The position numbers and the translations under genes are program-made. This document shows, piece by piece, positions 10,609 through 22,540 of a stretch of 64,000 nt of DNA (the first letter of the stretch is position 1; each line of letters begins with the position of its first letter). The stretch lies in assembly GCA_032622095.1 (NCBI GenBank), contig CP136063.1:209299934-209363933 (forward strand), given 5' to 3'. The notes under the pieces are model-generated. The model ran no database searches. It worked only from the letters and a program-made list of their open reading frames with translations, and was not told the DNA's origin. The DNA comes from Siphonodentalium dalli (taxonomy: Eukaryota; Mollusca; Scaphopoda; Gadilida; Siphonodentaliidae).

Positions 10609-13430
10609 CTGAATAAAAGATCGGTGTGCTTTATTGAGGTTTAAACCAATTACTGTAGGGCTTCACGATATCCAGATATTAATACTGACTATAATATTGA
10701 AAATTATATCGCGGTATGACTAAATACCGTCACCAATAAACTTGGATAGAACTGTTAGAGCACGATAATTGTAACAAGCAGAACAATTTATAGAATTATT
10801 GATTTGAAATACTTGCCAATGTTGGATTCGTTTGCTGATAATAATAATGAACAAATGTTGCTTTGACAGGTATACATAATAAATAGCTAATATAAATTGT
10901 CGTCCAGAGTTTGTTATTTATACGTATTTATAAGTGACTGATGTCTTCGGCAATTCCCTACCAACAGCGGGTCGCTTATAATATTAAATGTCACAAACAG
11001 TCACTTATGTCAATATTAACAGCAAACGCATGTTGTTGACCATATTGTACACCACAAATGTGAAAAATCAAAAAGGTTTGAGAAACCATTATTACTACGA
11101 AGAACATTGAGAAATAGATCATCACTCTGCTCCTATTATTGATAAATCATCAGCGACAAAATTTCGCATGTTGAAACCTTTGTTGTTTAAACTGTTATAG
11201 CGTACTGAAGGTCATTTTATCAACAAACATCAGCAAAATGAAATTGCAAATCAAATGTAATATGATCATACGCAATCGTAATAAACGAACCAAAGCTAAA
11301 ACAATCACATAGGGGTTTCTGCATGTAGTGTTTAACCCTTTTCCCAACAGCACATGTAGTTAAACCACATCATATAGCCAACGTCACCAGGTATGAAGGT
11401 AATTACGTTAGCCAATAGGAATTTGACGTTATAATATCATTGGGTGTTTCCCCACACTGGCCACAGGTATGTGTGCCATGTGTATCATCCGATATGCAAC
11501 AACAAACATGCTTTCACTTAAGTGTCATCTGTGAATACGATAATGGAAACATAAACCAATAGACGAACTAAATATGTGCATATAAACAACCGTTTATCTT
11601 CATTTTATCACACATGTGAGTCAAAAATGGCATTTTATGCAAATTTACGGCATGCCTATGCAAGTACGTCCTTTAAGTTTGTTTACCCACGGATTCGTGT
11701 CCTGATTGAAAAAAAAATAATTCATGATTTTTGAAAACAAAAAAGCGTATTATAAATAAAATAATTAAACCAAATGTCTTTATATTTGATGTGCATTAAT
11801 CATATAAACCATGATTTGACAAAAGTCGTAAAAAGACTTCCGATAAAAGCGCAAATTATTAGCAATTACGTCACGTTGCTTTGTGAAAGTTTGTAAATTT
11901 TCGTGCAAAAACCACATGTTCAAAGGTCACTTTTTGTTGATTCTAAGAATGTTTTCATTGACAACCAATGACATCAATGATTAGAAGTTTGAACTGATTT
12001 CATTGGCTCAAGTTTAGGGGTGGAGTTTCCCCATTGATGCTAATTAGATGACAGAAAACGAGCGCGAATTGTTCGAAATGGCAGTGGGCTAACTTGAGAC
12101 TTCACCAGCAGGTGCTCGAATGTGTCGCTTGTGATATTCTTTGTTTTATCGACATTGCGTTGATATAAGTACATTGCGGTATTACTTTAAACTCGTTAAT
12201 TATACGGTATATGCATACACGCAAAGAAGTTTCCCAAGATGAATTTGAGATATCTGCATGTCAACTGTAAACTCGCCTTTATTTAGAAGCACCCGCATTG
12301 GGCTGACTTGATGTCAAACCAGGAGATATTTACTTTTTTTTATTGATTTCTTTCTCGATCGATCAGGGTCGATGGTCTTTTGCGCGGTATATTTGAAATC
12401 TTGAACAGATGGACATATAAAAGTAATATCTCATCAATTTATTATACATTTGTAGATAATATATTTTTAAAAGTTTTAATTATGTGTTCAGAATCCCGCC
12501 GATAGCACAACAACGGCCGCGTCCGTAGTTACATTACAACCGGAAATAATATTCCGATGCTCCGACATAACCTGATTTCGCAGAGTTGTGCAATAAAAGC
12601 AGAAAGATCCACTTTGAGTCATCAATTTGGAATTGCAATGTTCGAGTTCTCAAATTAAACAACAATTGTGACACTTAATGAATATGTTTCACAACATTTG
12701 GTTTGTGGAGAAGTTCACCTACATTAAATATTGATCAAATTTCGTCTTCGTCAAAAATTCGCTACCAGTGAACCACGTGTTTCGGTTTCGTTTGTTTTCA
12801 TTTCGTCAGCCAATACGAGACTGAGAACATACTCTATGTCAACATTTTTTAATATTTAGGAAGGCAAGGTGGAAATACGTGCCTTCATTATGATGTTAGT
12901 CCATTAAAAAAAATATTATTATAAAAATCTTTTTTCACGGGTGAAGTGACAATCATAATGGAACTCGACAGGAAAAACATCCCAATGGCCAGTTCCGCAA
13001 CTGTCATGCTGATATTTTGCTTAGCTGTGGCCGATTTAATTACGGCTGGGAAAAATGTTCATATTGCACTATTTGGAAATATAAAATCACCACTTAAGAA
13101 ATAATACATAATCCAATATAAATATCAATTTCAAGTTGTCATATTTTACATAGATTATACCCTCGCGGCCACGCATGACGCAATCAACAAGGAAGCGTCT
13201 CTGACAACAACTTTCGTCGAAACCACGTGTTTCTATTTCGTTTGTTTTCATTTTGTCGGCCAAAACAGTATTCTAAGTAAACATTTTGCAAATCTAAAGC
13301 CTAGCTAAGGGAGAAAGGATTTAATATGTGCACTTCATGATCTTAACCATCAGCAGAACAAAACACAATCAATGTAAATCGTCAATATTACTCTTTATTC
13401 GAGTCTCAAATCCGAGTGTTGAAAATGCAA
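10609..13430. other. Intron without recognisable gene
   Basis: AT-rich intron between CUB2 and CUB3. The only structure I noticed is a direct repeat around 'aaccacgtgtttc(g/t)(g/a)tttcgtttg' (12,770-12,900 and 13,200-13,330). No splice-bounded open stretch on the gene's strand was found. Confidence 0.5.
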
Positions 13431-13434
13431 AAAT

Positions 13435-13511
13435 TAAAGACGTCAAAAGACGATACGGACGCTACAACAAAAGACGTCAAAAGACGATACGGACGCTACA
13501 ACAAAAGACGA
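13435..13511. repeat. 33-bp tandem repeat, about 2.3 copies
   Basis: The unit 'aaagacgtcaaaagacgata' plus 'cggacgctacaac' repeats directly. It is intronic. Confidence 0.7.
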
Positions 13512-13914
13512 TACGTTGGAATAAGGGTTAAAACAATTCTTGTCAAAATCACTTTATAGATTCCCACCAAATAAGATCCACATGCATAAGGCTTATGTTT
13601 GGTGGGGTAATTATAAATAGTTATATATGTTGTCCAGAGTGCATGGAACTGAAACTAACCATTATATTACTTGGCGTACTGGCAGGCCTCGCATTATCAA
13701 AATCAGTGCGAGGCTGCCAAGGAGGATATAAAGTTTCCCAGTTGTATATAAAGTTTCCCAGTTGAAGTTGGTGATAGTTACCTCAGTTATGAATTTTAAC
13801 TTCTGCAAATTTGGAAGTTAGGGGATTTAGAAACTTCCCTGAATGGAAAGACAATGTTAGTTTGAGAATATAGATACTTCCCAGAAAATGAGACCTAAGC
13901 AGAATGACCAGAGG

Positions 13915-14011
13915 GTGGATTTGGTTATATGAGAGACTTGCAATATAAGAATATGCACAGGCACATGATCTGTATTGCTGCACCAGCGCAGCTCCCTTCT
14001 TGAAAGGGTTA
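13915..14011. mobile_element. Remnant right arm of a type III TTAA hairpin element
   Basis: It carries 'attgctgcaccagcgcagct' and 'gaaagggttaa' as in the full copy at 17,334-17,588, preceded by a decayed hairpin. The left half is missing. It ends about 35 bp from the CUB2 exon. Confidence 0.55.
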
Positions 14012-14047
14012 AAGAATGAATCTAGTTCAGAAGTATGCAGCAATTAC

Positions 14048-14246
14048 CTTCAATGTAATGGAACAAGAAACCCTTTTTGCTGTACGCCCCATGTGTGCTG
14101 AATATGATGTACATCTCATGGCCAGTTGATTGAACGATGTCTGGACCATCGGATTCGGGTGTGAATTCAGCCAGGATTGTATCCGTTACCTTACTTCCAT
14201 CTCTGACAGTGATTTTAGCAGCATCCGCCAACATCAGGTCCATTTT
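14048..14246 (-). CDS. Exon: CUB domain 2, second half
   Basis: This is a 199-nt exon of phase 0 to 1, donor 'GAAG|GTAATT'. The acceptor is 'ccaaag', which is a weak match. The translation runs from KMDLMLADAAKITVRDG, through the ITVRDG turn (family IxIxDG) and STGHEMYIIF, to the end KKGFLFHYIE. The split Gly codon joins in phase to the Cys-led start of CUB3. No cysteine is present. The upstream intron near this exon is a duplicate of the intron next to the CUB1 exon at 21,663, so CUB1 and CUB2 probably arose by tandem duplication (inference). Confidence 0.82.
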
Positions 14247-14582
14247 CTTTGGAAGAATTAAAGGTGTATATATAGTATTGAGAAACTTTATTTAACCGGA
14301 CATGGCTCATTTGTAACTTTGTAACCTAAAATGATGTTTTCATAATTTGATAAGAAGTATCTCAAAACATTCTTAATTGGAAGATTTCCGAACAAATTTG
14401 TTGATATATAGGGCCAAAAAAAAAAAGAGTTTTGGTTCTCGGGCAATTTTTTTTTCAAATCAATGAGGGAGGGAGGGTTTTATTTTTATTTTTTATTTTT
14501 TTCTGCGCATAGTAAGCATGGACAAAGATACCTTCCTCTGTCTAGTAATAACCAGAAATGTAGAGGGAACTGTTATGCATAT

Positions 14583-15784
14583 TAGGGCTGGCCGATATTG
14601 GCCCCAAAAAATATCGCGATATCATGGCGACAACATCGCGATACACGATATTATCGCGATATTATTTTGGTATATTACAATTGGTAAGTACAATGTACAA
14701 TATATGCAATATTTCATAAATAAAGTTTGCACAATACATCCCTACGTTTTATTTACGATTTGTGGGTCATGAGAGGTCGAGTAAATGTGTATTGAACAAT
14801 TATCAGTAACATCACAGTATACATGTATATAATGACCACTCGTCAGCAACAATTGACAGTTTGCCGACGGAGAAATAATAACTTTGAAACAAAGGGATAT
14901 AATCATATAACACGGCCCACGTGCATTTTCGCATACATTTTTTAGAGTTATATCCCTTTGACCATAGCGCTCAACACCATGCACACATTAAGCACCGCAT
15001 TCGGTTTCAAATTGCCATTTTATTAATTCGTGAGGAATTGGTTGTTTGTGAGGCTATATTTATCAGTGGTAGTTGGTAGCACCGTGGGACTTCAATGTCC
15101 ATATACGGCAGCCCTGGGAATTAGCGTCGACAATGCCACAATGGGCAGTGCCGAGGCAAAAGCCGACGTGAAAATTTGAAATGAATTTGCGTCGGCATTT
15201 TTTTAGCTGAGGAAAATAAATAGAGACAATCATGTTCAATTAGTTTGTGAATTTGACATTTGTTGAAGCGATAGCAATGCCATGATCCGTACGGCACATG
15301 TCCACAAAATCATTTTACTCGCAATTTGCACACATTGAGACGATCAGCTAGACTAAGTGTGGTCAATATAAAATCTGACATCGTAATCCGTCTCCAAGCA
15401 ACCGGTTACGGTTGATAGAGCAAGCTGCACCAACTTGAAAGGAGGTCATTGTGCCAGTCGCATGCGCGCGACATACCAATCTCATAGTGTAGCCAACTGA
15501 TGCTAATAGTATCTCTTTGATGTGTCCGACGAAGCATATCCAACTTGACAAGCACGTGCTCCGATGTTTTAAAACGTTTTCGACTGCGTATTTCCGGGAA
15601 GTTTGGGACTATTATACTTACTCTAACTTCGCTGTTTGTTGGGACCATATGATGGGTTTCAACCTACACGGAGAATATTACAACTTGGGACGGTATTACG
15701 ATATTTTTATTTCAGACGATATTATTGACGATATCAAAATTAAAACCGGGTATACCCGATATATCGTCATACCGCCCAGCACTA
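14583..15784. mobile_element. hAT-type non-autonomous element with 8-bp target duplication
   Basis: The 1,202-bp element begins TAGGGCTGGCCGATAT and ends ATACCGCCCAGCACTA, with further GATAT-rich subterminal repeats. It is flanked by a perfect 8-bp duplication ATGCATAT (14,575-14,582 and 15,785-15,792). The paralogous intron at about 22,052-22,059 has the same flanks with a single TTGCATAT and no insert. An 8-bp duplication and TAGGGxTG ends are typical of hAT elements. No transposase is encoded. Confidence 0.88.
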
Positions 15785-16816
15785 ATGCATATAAACTCAT
15801 TTAATCTTATATAAAAATGACATTGTACTACCAGTGTATGACTGGGATTACCTAACATTATATAATGCACCTGACATTAACTACTGTTATTGTTGTCTAA
15901 AAACTTATACCGCTCCATTCTAATATGTGATCCTGAATTTAGTTCTGTGCCTTTCAATTGTATAAAGTTACATCATCATCATCAATGTTTGGGGAGTAAG
16001 TCGCCATGACTTTTACCCCTTTCACATAATAACATACATGTATAGAATAACGTAAATGAATTAATTGTTTTTAAATTATCCATGACGTTTAGTCGTACAT
16101 ATATCGCTCGTTATAACAGTTGTTATCGAATAACTCCTTGAATTGTTGAACCGATTCAGTGGAAACAATGTAATCTGATAAACTATTCCAGTTTGTAATC
16201 ACTCTCTGGGAAAAGAAATATTTTCGCACATCATTGACTATTATGTTCTTTTGTTACAATTAGTGTAAGTTAGTTCACAATGACTAATTGTAAGAAGAGC
16301 ATGAGGGTCAGCTTATCATTTTCTTAATTGTAGTCATCTACTTCATGTTGTAAGCCTGCAAGTCACTTTTTAACACATTACATGTTAGAGCTCAATGCAC
16401 ACTATTATTCAACACATATCTGTATCCCCCGAAAAAAAAAAAAAAAATTCAATTTTTTTTTTTCAAATTTTTTTTTCCGTAAGTTTTTTTGTCATAACAT
16501 CAGGCATTGCAATAAAAAGGCCTAATGCGGCCCTTTTTATTCAATGCGGCGGTGCCTGAGAACCAAAACCTTTTTTTTTTTTGGCCTAGCCGAAAAAACT
16601 TGTTTCTTATAATTTCCGTTGAGTTTGAAATCGTTTCGTTTGTACCGGTTTAATTTTTTTAACATAAAAATTGCACATAATAGGCCATGGGAGCTGTCGT
16701 CGCTCTGAAACTTTAATGGAGAAAGAGAAAGCACTGCATGAAGTTAAAATAGTTTCAAGTTATAGCAAAACAGGACAATAACGCATTATTTTGTTTCCAG
16801 AATTTTAATGAATGGT

Positions 16817-16900
16817 AATGGCGCAGCGCGGGGACTGATAGTAATGGCACAGCGCGGGGACCGATAGTAATGGCACATCGCACAGCTCGGGGACCGATTA
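16817..16900. repeat. 26-bp tandem repeat, three copies
   Basis: The unit 'aatggcacagcgcggggacc' plus 'gatagt' is repeated; the third copy carries a small insertion. Confidence 0.65.
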
Positions 16901-17124
16901 TTGTGTTTGAAGTTGTAATTTCTATGACTTCAATGCATCTTTCTGTGACAAATATTGTTCGTAGAAAGGTATTTGAAGCATTTATCGATAAAAACAATAC
17001 AAATGCAAACATTATTGGGTGTATTTTTTAGCACAAACCGCCATGTGGCTTTAACATTATCATTTACATTATTAGGATTGAATGATGCTATATATGTTTA
17101 GCTTGAGATTGCATGATTTAGGTA

Positions 17125-17325
17125 ACCTTATTTCACAGTAGGTGAAGATCCCGGCTCGAGATTGCATGATTTAGGTGACTATTTTATGCTGGTTTCGCTT
17201 TGTATCAATTACAATCAAAATATGTCTTCAAGTATAATAATCAATTCATGTTTATCGTGAAATTGACTCACAAAAGTCGCTCAATCATAAATCTCGAGCT
17301 GGGACCTTCACCTACTGCGAAATAC
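17125..17325. mobile_element. Inverted-repeat MITE with CAGTAGGTGAAG arms
   Basis: The arms 'cacagtaggtgaagatcccg' (left) and 'gggaccttcacctactgcg' (right) continue inward through 'gctcgagatt.atgatt.ag'. A diverged relative is at about 57,615-57,800. The exact ends and target duplication are unclear. Confidence 0.55.
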
Positions 17326-17333
17326 ATATTTAA

Positions 17334-17588
17334 CCCTTTAAATGACTGGAGCTTCCTGAAATTTTGCGAAAACCCTGTGCCAATGCATTCTCTTATATAT
17401 GCAAGGCTCCCTTAGGGAGCCTCGCATATATAAGAGAATAAATCGGTCTAACAATATTTACCTTGATTTTGTGAGCCAGTGCATTCTCTTGTACATGCGA
17501 GGCTCCTATGGAGGACTTGATTATATAAGAGAACGTACTGGCATAGGGTCTTTAATGCTGCACCAGCGCAGCTCCCATCATGAAAGGG
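17334..17588. mobile_element. TTAA-flanked double-hairpin element, type III, best copy
   Basis: TTAA lies at 17,330-17,333 and 17,589-17,592 and the ends are CCCTTTAAATGACTGG / CATGAAAGGG. Inside are a complete 'gccaatgcattctcttatat' hairpin, a spacer and a second diverged hairpin. The right arm has the signature 'ctgcaccagcgcagctccca'. Confidence 0.75.
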
Positions 17589-17666
17589 TTAAGGAACAGG
17601 TATTATCTAAGAAATATATTGCGCAATTTTTTCAAGGTTATAAAGTTCATTGTCAGAACATCAAAA

Positions 17667-17850
17667 ACCACAGCAGAATTATGGGTAATTTTTAAGGATT
17701 TAGGCGGAAATATGGCTTGTTGTCATTCATCGGAAAACTGTCACTGAAAGCTTTCCAATGAATGGCAACAAGCCATATTTCCGACTAAATCCTGAAAAAT
17801 TACCCATAATTCTGCTGTGGTTAAGGAGTCGATTATTTAGGGCATTACTG
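17667..17850. mobile_element. TA-flanked foldback MITE, CAGTAATGCCC family, copy 3 (left end lost)
   Basis: The palindrome is complete from 'ccacagcagaattatgggta' inward, and its right end TTAGGGCATTACTG plus TA is intact. The outer left arm is missing. It ends 21 bp from the CUB2 first-half exon. Confidence 0.7.
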
Positions 17851-17871
17851 TAGTTCAGTACCGGTAGTTAC

Positions 17872-18026
17872 CTTGAGGGTGATGATTTTGGTCCTGTGCT
17901 GGGCTGTGATAACCCAAACAAAATCTTGTGAATTAAGGTAATATCCCTCATCATAAAATGGAGACTTGAGTTCCTGATAAGTGTCTGTGGCTATCAGGAG
18001 TTTTCTCTCAGGAAAATTGGCGTTGA
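17872..18026 (-). CDS. Exon: CUB domain 2, first half (cysteine-free)
   Basis: This is a 155-nt exon of phase 1 to 0, with acceptor 'catttcag' and donor 'AAG|GTAACT'. The translation includes NFPERKLLIATDTYQEL, then the turn KSPFYDEGYY, then FVWVITAQHRTKIITL. It follows the CUB first-half pattern (SPxYxxxY, xWxI) but has no cysteine. Joined in phase to the exon at 14,048 it gives a whole CUB-like domain with none of the usual disulphides. The 44-bp minisatellite begins 55 bp upstream on the gene's strand. Confidence 0.8.
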
Positions 18027-18080
18027 CTGAAATGAATGAAGAGTTGGTAGCAGGTCTGAAAATATGCTGCTGGACATTTG

Positions 18081-19688
18081 TTTTAGGTAACCATTATAGG
18101 TAAGTGGGTGTCTGACCAGGTGTTTTATAGGTAACCATTATAGGTAAGTGGGTGTCTGACCAGGTGTTTTATAGGTAACCATTATAGGCAAGTGGGTATC
18201 TGACCAGGTGTTTTATAGGTAACCATTATAGGTAAGTGGGTGTCTGACCAGGTGTTTTATAGGTAACCATTATAGGTAAGTGGTGTCTGACCAGGTGTTT
18301 TATAGGTAACCATTATAGGTAAGTGGGTGTCTGACCAGGTGTTTTATAGGTAACCATTATAGGTAAGTGGGTGTCTGACCAGGTGTTTTATAGGTAACCA
18401 TTATAGGTAAGTGGGTATCTGACCAGGTGTTTTATAGGTAACCATTATAGGTAAGTGGGTGTCTGACCAGGTGTTTTATAGGTAACCATTATAGGTAAGT
18501 GGGTGTCTGACCAGGTGTTTTATAGGTAACCATTATATGTAAGTGGGTGTCTGACCAGGTGTTTTATAGGTAACCATTATAGGTAAGTGGGTATCTGACC
18601 AGGTGTTTTATAGGTAACCATTATAGGTAAGTGGGTGTCTGACCAGGTGTTTTATAGGTAACCATTATAGGTAAGTGGGTGTCTGACCAGGTGTTTTATA
18701 GGTAACCATTATAGGTAAGTGGGTATCTGACCAGGTGTTTTATAGGTAACCATTATAGGTAAGTGGCTGTCTGACCAGGTGTTTTATAGGTAACCATTAT
18801 AGGTAAGTGGGTGTCTGACCAGGTGTTTTATAGGTAACCATTGTTTTATAGGTAACCATTATAGGTAAGTGGGTATCTGACCAGGTGTTTTATAGGTAAC
18901 CATTATAGGTAAGTGGGTGTCTGACCAGGTGTTTTATAGGTAACCATTATAGGTAAGTGGGTGTCTGGCCAGGTGTTTTATAGGTAACCATTATAGGTAA
19001 GTGGGTGTCTGACCAGGTGTTTTATAGGTAACCATTATAGGTAAGTGGGTGTCTGACCAGGTGTTTTATAGGTAACCATTATAGGTAAGTGGGTGTCTGA
19101 CCAGGTGTTTTATAGGTAACCATTATAGGTAAGTGGGTGTCTGACCAGGTGTTTTATAGGTAACCATTATAGGTAAGTGGGTGTCTGACCAGGTGTTTTA
19201 TAGGTAACCATTATAGGTAAGTGGGTGTCTGACCAGGTGTTTTATAGGTAACCATTATAGGTAAGTGGGTATCTGACCAGGTGTTTTATAGGTAACCATT
19301 ATAGGTAAGTGGGTGTCTGACCAGGTGTTTTATAGGTAACCATTATAGGTAAGTGGGTGTCTGACCAGGTGTTTTATAGGTAACCATTATACTTATAGGT
19401 AAGTGGGTGTATGACCAGGTGTTTTATAGGTAACCATTATAGGTAAGTGGGTGTCTGACCAGGTGTTTTATAGGTAACCATTATAGGTAAGTGGGTGTCT
19501 GACCAGGTGTTTTATAGGTAACCATTATACTTATAGGTAAGTGGGTTTCTGACCAGGTGTTTTATAGGTAACCATTATAGGTAAGTGGGTGTCTGACCAG
19601 GTGATTTATAGGTAACCATTATAGGTAAGTGGGTGTCTGACCAGGTGTTTTATAGGTAACCATTATAGGTAAGTGGGTGTCTGACCAG
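18081..19688. repeat. 44-bp minisatellite, about 36 copies
   Basis: The unit is 'taggtaaccattataggtaa' followed by 'gtgggtgtctgaccaggtgtttta'. Copies are nearly identical; variants include g to a in 'gggtatctg', a few 7-8-bp insertions ('attatactta') and one truncated unit near 18,841. It lies in the intron between CUB1 and CUB2. Every unit contains 'taggtaagtggg' on the plus strand, a consensus 5' splice site opposite to the gene. Confidence 0.95.
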
Positions 19689-19696
19689 CTGACACA

Positions 19697-20424
19697 CAGT
19701 GTTCGCTCTGTCGGTGGACAAAGTGGCCAATGGCCACTTTTTTCGAAAGTGGCCACAAAAAGTTTCATTTGGCCACACTTTTTTTCACCACAAATAGAGA
19801 CAGAAATCTAGTTCAAATGCGCTGAATAGACCGACGAAGTTAGGTGACGAAATATCGCCGGTTTTGGACACGCGGGTTTTGTACTTCGGATACATCATAC
19901 GATGAAAACCCAAATTTATTTTGTAAGGAGAGCATTGATTAAATGGTGATGGTTGTATAAAGGCGATAACTAATCATCAATAAGCTTATAATCTCTGCAC
20001 TGGTTATATCATATTTTGTTGATTAGGAGGTCTGTAAGATGAAATACGTAAATGCATTGTCCTATAATTCGTTGTACCACCAATGGCATGTCAGTTAGGT
20101 AATGTGTCGTAAACTGTCTCCTGTCTTATAACAACAACCGGGCTTAACACTATAAAGGTTATTAATACAACAATAGGTATTCAACCGAACTGTTGTTTTA
20201 TTTCGGCGAAAATAGCAATGACAAATAACACACCTCATCACTTGATCATTTGGCGAACATGGTGTCAGCGACGTGACATAGTCAGAGAGTAATATATTTA
20301 AAAAATATAATTTAGTCATCAATTGTGAGCGCAGAAAATGAGGATTTAATTTGGCCAATTTTTTTTATTTGGCCACTAAAAATTTCATTTGGCCAGAAGA
20401 TTTTTCGGTCCAGCGCGAACACTG
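19697..20424. mobile_element. hAT-type element with CAGTGTTCGC ends and 'tggccac' repeats
   Basis: The 728-bp element begins CAGTGTTCGCTCTGTCGG and ends CCAGCGCGAACACTG. The flanking 8-mers are ctgacaca (19,689-19,696) and gtgacaca (20,425-20,432), seven of eight identical. Subterminal regions have several 'tttggccac' motifs in both orientations. It abuts the end of the 44-bp minisatellite. No transposase is encoded. Confidence 0.75.
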
Positions 20425-20599
20425 GTGACACATCTGGCAGGGTCAGCGTACATCACACCAAGCCCTCTGGATGACAGTAACATCACACCTAGTCCTCTGG
20501 ATGACAGTAACAAGTCAGAATGGAGGACTGGCTGATGGACTAAAGAGCCTTTACATTTATCAAATTAGCCTAGGAACGGTGAAAGAAATAATGGCTTAC

Positions 20600-20673
20600 A
20601 ACCTATCCGCAGTGCGGGATATCGTCACTAGATTCACCCGCTGTGGACCTCATTCTGCAAATGACAGACACAC
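20600..20673. mobile_element. Partial GTGTGTCTGTCATTTGC MITE (right end)
   Basis: It contains 'actagattcacccgctgtgg' and the end 'ctgcaaatgacagacacac', followed by TA. The left end could not be placed with confidence. Confidence 0.45.
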
Positions 20674-21000
20674 TATTTGAGTCTATTTCAAGGCTTTCAG
20701 CATGCCCACTCAAGGTTTTTTTTATATATTTTATTTGTTATTTCTGGGGAAGACACCAATGAAGCAGTCCACCTACGCAATGGCTAGTTCCAGGTCTAAT
20801 TTCAGTTGCCCATGGTCATTTATTCCCAAACAGACTTCGTAAAACCAATGTGATTTATTTCATCAAATCAAGCAATCACTGACACCTCTTTTACTGAGAC
20901 TGCAGTCTGGGCAACTGGTCTGTTCGATAACTCCAAGATGGCTAAGTCCAAGGTGACTATATAACTCCGAGATTGGCAGTGTTATTGATATTGGTTAACA

Positions 21001-21480
21001 TTTGTTCGAGTTATTGCACTTATGACAAACAAACTGGCAATAAATTGTCAAACTAAGGGGCATAACTCAGGTAAGAAAAATCGGACAAAACTGGTTTTCG
21101 AACTCGTCCAAGATATTGTGGCAACCAACTCATGAACAAAAATTATTGAAATCGGTAAATATTTGTACGAGTTATTGTGCTTATGACCAAAAAAATGGCG
21201 AAAAATCGCCAAACTAAGGGGCATAACTCAGGTAAGAAAAATCGGACGAAACTGGGTGTTCGAACTCGTCCAAGATTTTATGGCAACCAACTCATAAAAC
21301 TAAAATTATTGGAATCGGTATATATTTGTTCAAGTTATTGTGCTTATGACAAAGAAATTGTGAGAAATCATCAAACTAAGGGGCATAACTCAGGTAAGAA
21401 AAATTAGACGAAATATTTGTTCGTGTTATTGAACTTACAACCAGATTGGACAGATTGACGGACGGATTTCTATATTAATT
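21001..21480. repeat. About 161-bp tandem repeat, about 2.6 copies, with gacggac tail
   Basis: The units start at about 21,001, 21,161 and 21,325 ('tttgttcgagttattg'). They share 'aactaaggggcataactcag' and 'cgaactcgtccaagat' and end in 'ttgacggacggatttc' and 'ttttcgggggat'. Confidence 0.7.
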
Positions 21481-21662
21481 TTCGGGGGATAAAAACATAA
21501 CGCATTTATCATTTAAACTCTCACCGACAGATTGAACCCAGATAAAGGTTGCACACGCAGTATTTACGGACCATGTGTGTGGGCCTGAGAAATAATATTT
21601 ATAATTGATTCCAGGGCTTTGAATATTATATAGACATTTAGGTCTCCTTAGAAATGACTTAC

Positions 21663-21855
21663 CAACTTGTACTCTTGCACGGAAGCCTCTATATGCATTT
21701 GCAGAATCTGTCATCATTTTCACAAACATTTTGCGATCACCACTTACGACCCAAGGTAAGTTGTTATTCAAATCACCGGTGTAACCACCAACAGGCATAC
21801 CCTTACTGTAAACAATTACATAATCCGCATTTTTCTCTGTTTGGAATTCCAAGAA
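21663..21855 (-). CDS. Exon: CUB domain 1, second half
   Basis: This is a 193-nt exon of phase 0 to 1, with acceptor 'ttttgtag' and donor 'GTTG|GTAAGT'. The translation opens FLEFQTEKNADYVIVYS and ends MMTDSANAYRGFRARVQV. It has the LEF strand, the DYVIVY turn and a Thr-Asp-Ser before the closing GFxAxV strand, the position where calcium-binding CUB domains keep an Asp. There are no cysteines. The split Val codon joins to the exon at 17,872. Nearby upstream intron sequence is paralogous to that next to the exon at 14,048. Confidence 0.87.
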
Positions 21856-21934
21856 CTACAAAAAAAAGTAGATAATTGCACTTGCAGACATGGCAAAATA
21901 ATTATTTGTGTCTCCGACAATTTTTGTTATGAAT

Positions 21935-22540
21935 CAATGAGGGAGAGAGGACTTTATTTTTATTTTGTATTCTTTTGTTCAAATCGTAAGCATGGATCAT
22001 GATAGCTTCCCTTATCAAGTAAAAGTCAGAAAATGTAGAGTAAACTCTTTTTTGCATATACACTCATTTAATCTGATATAAAAATTACATGGTGCTACTA
22101 GTATACCTATATGACATAGATCCTATCAATAATGTTCTAATGCCCCTAACTATTCACAATTGTTATTGTTGTCTAACTTGTCTCTCCATTATAACATGTG
22201 ATCCTAAATTGCCTCCAGTGCCTTTCAAATGTTCTGAAGTTACAATAAGTACACCAGACAATGATGATTAGCTAATCATTTTCTTCAAATTAGTCATCTA
22301 CTTAATGTTTTAATTCACTATGTGCATACATGACAGTCAATCTATCAATCGCAGAGATATGTTAACAGTTTATGTATGTTGCAATTAATGCTCAATATGT
22401 ATGGACAAGTTGGTAAAACGATTCCAAAATAATTGTGAAAACAAAATGGAAATTTTTTAATTTATTGTATTTATTTTGATCATAATATCAAAAATTGAAA
22501 TAAAACGTCCCAATGCGGGCCATTTCAATGTATATCAAGT
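21935..22540. repeat. Intron segment paralogous to 14,458-16,560
   Basis: Blocks such as 'tcaatgagggag', 'gtaagcatgga', 'actcatttaatct(g/t)atata', 'gttattgttgtcta' and 'agtcatctact' occur in the same order in both segments. The copy here lacks the hAT element. This supports tandem duplication of a CUB exon pair with its intron. From 22,540 to 23,950 I see only AT-rich intron. Confidence 0.7.

Noticed and set aside
13440-13531. Short repeats (33 bp x 2.3) considered as a CRISPR-like array
   Set aside because: The repeats are contiguous with no spacers, in a eukaryotic intron.
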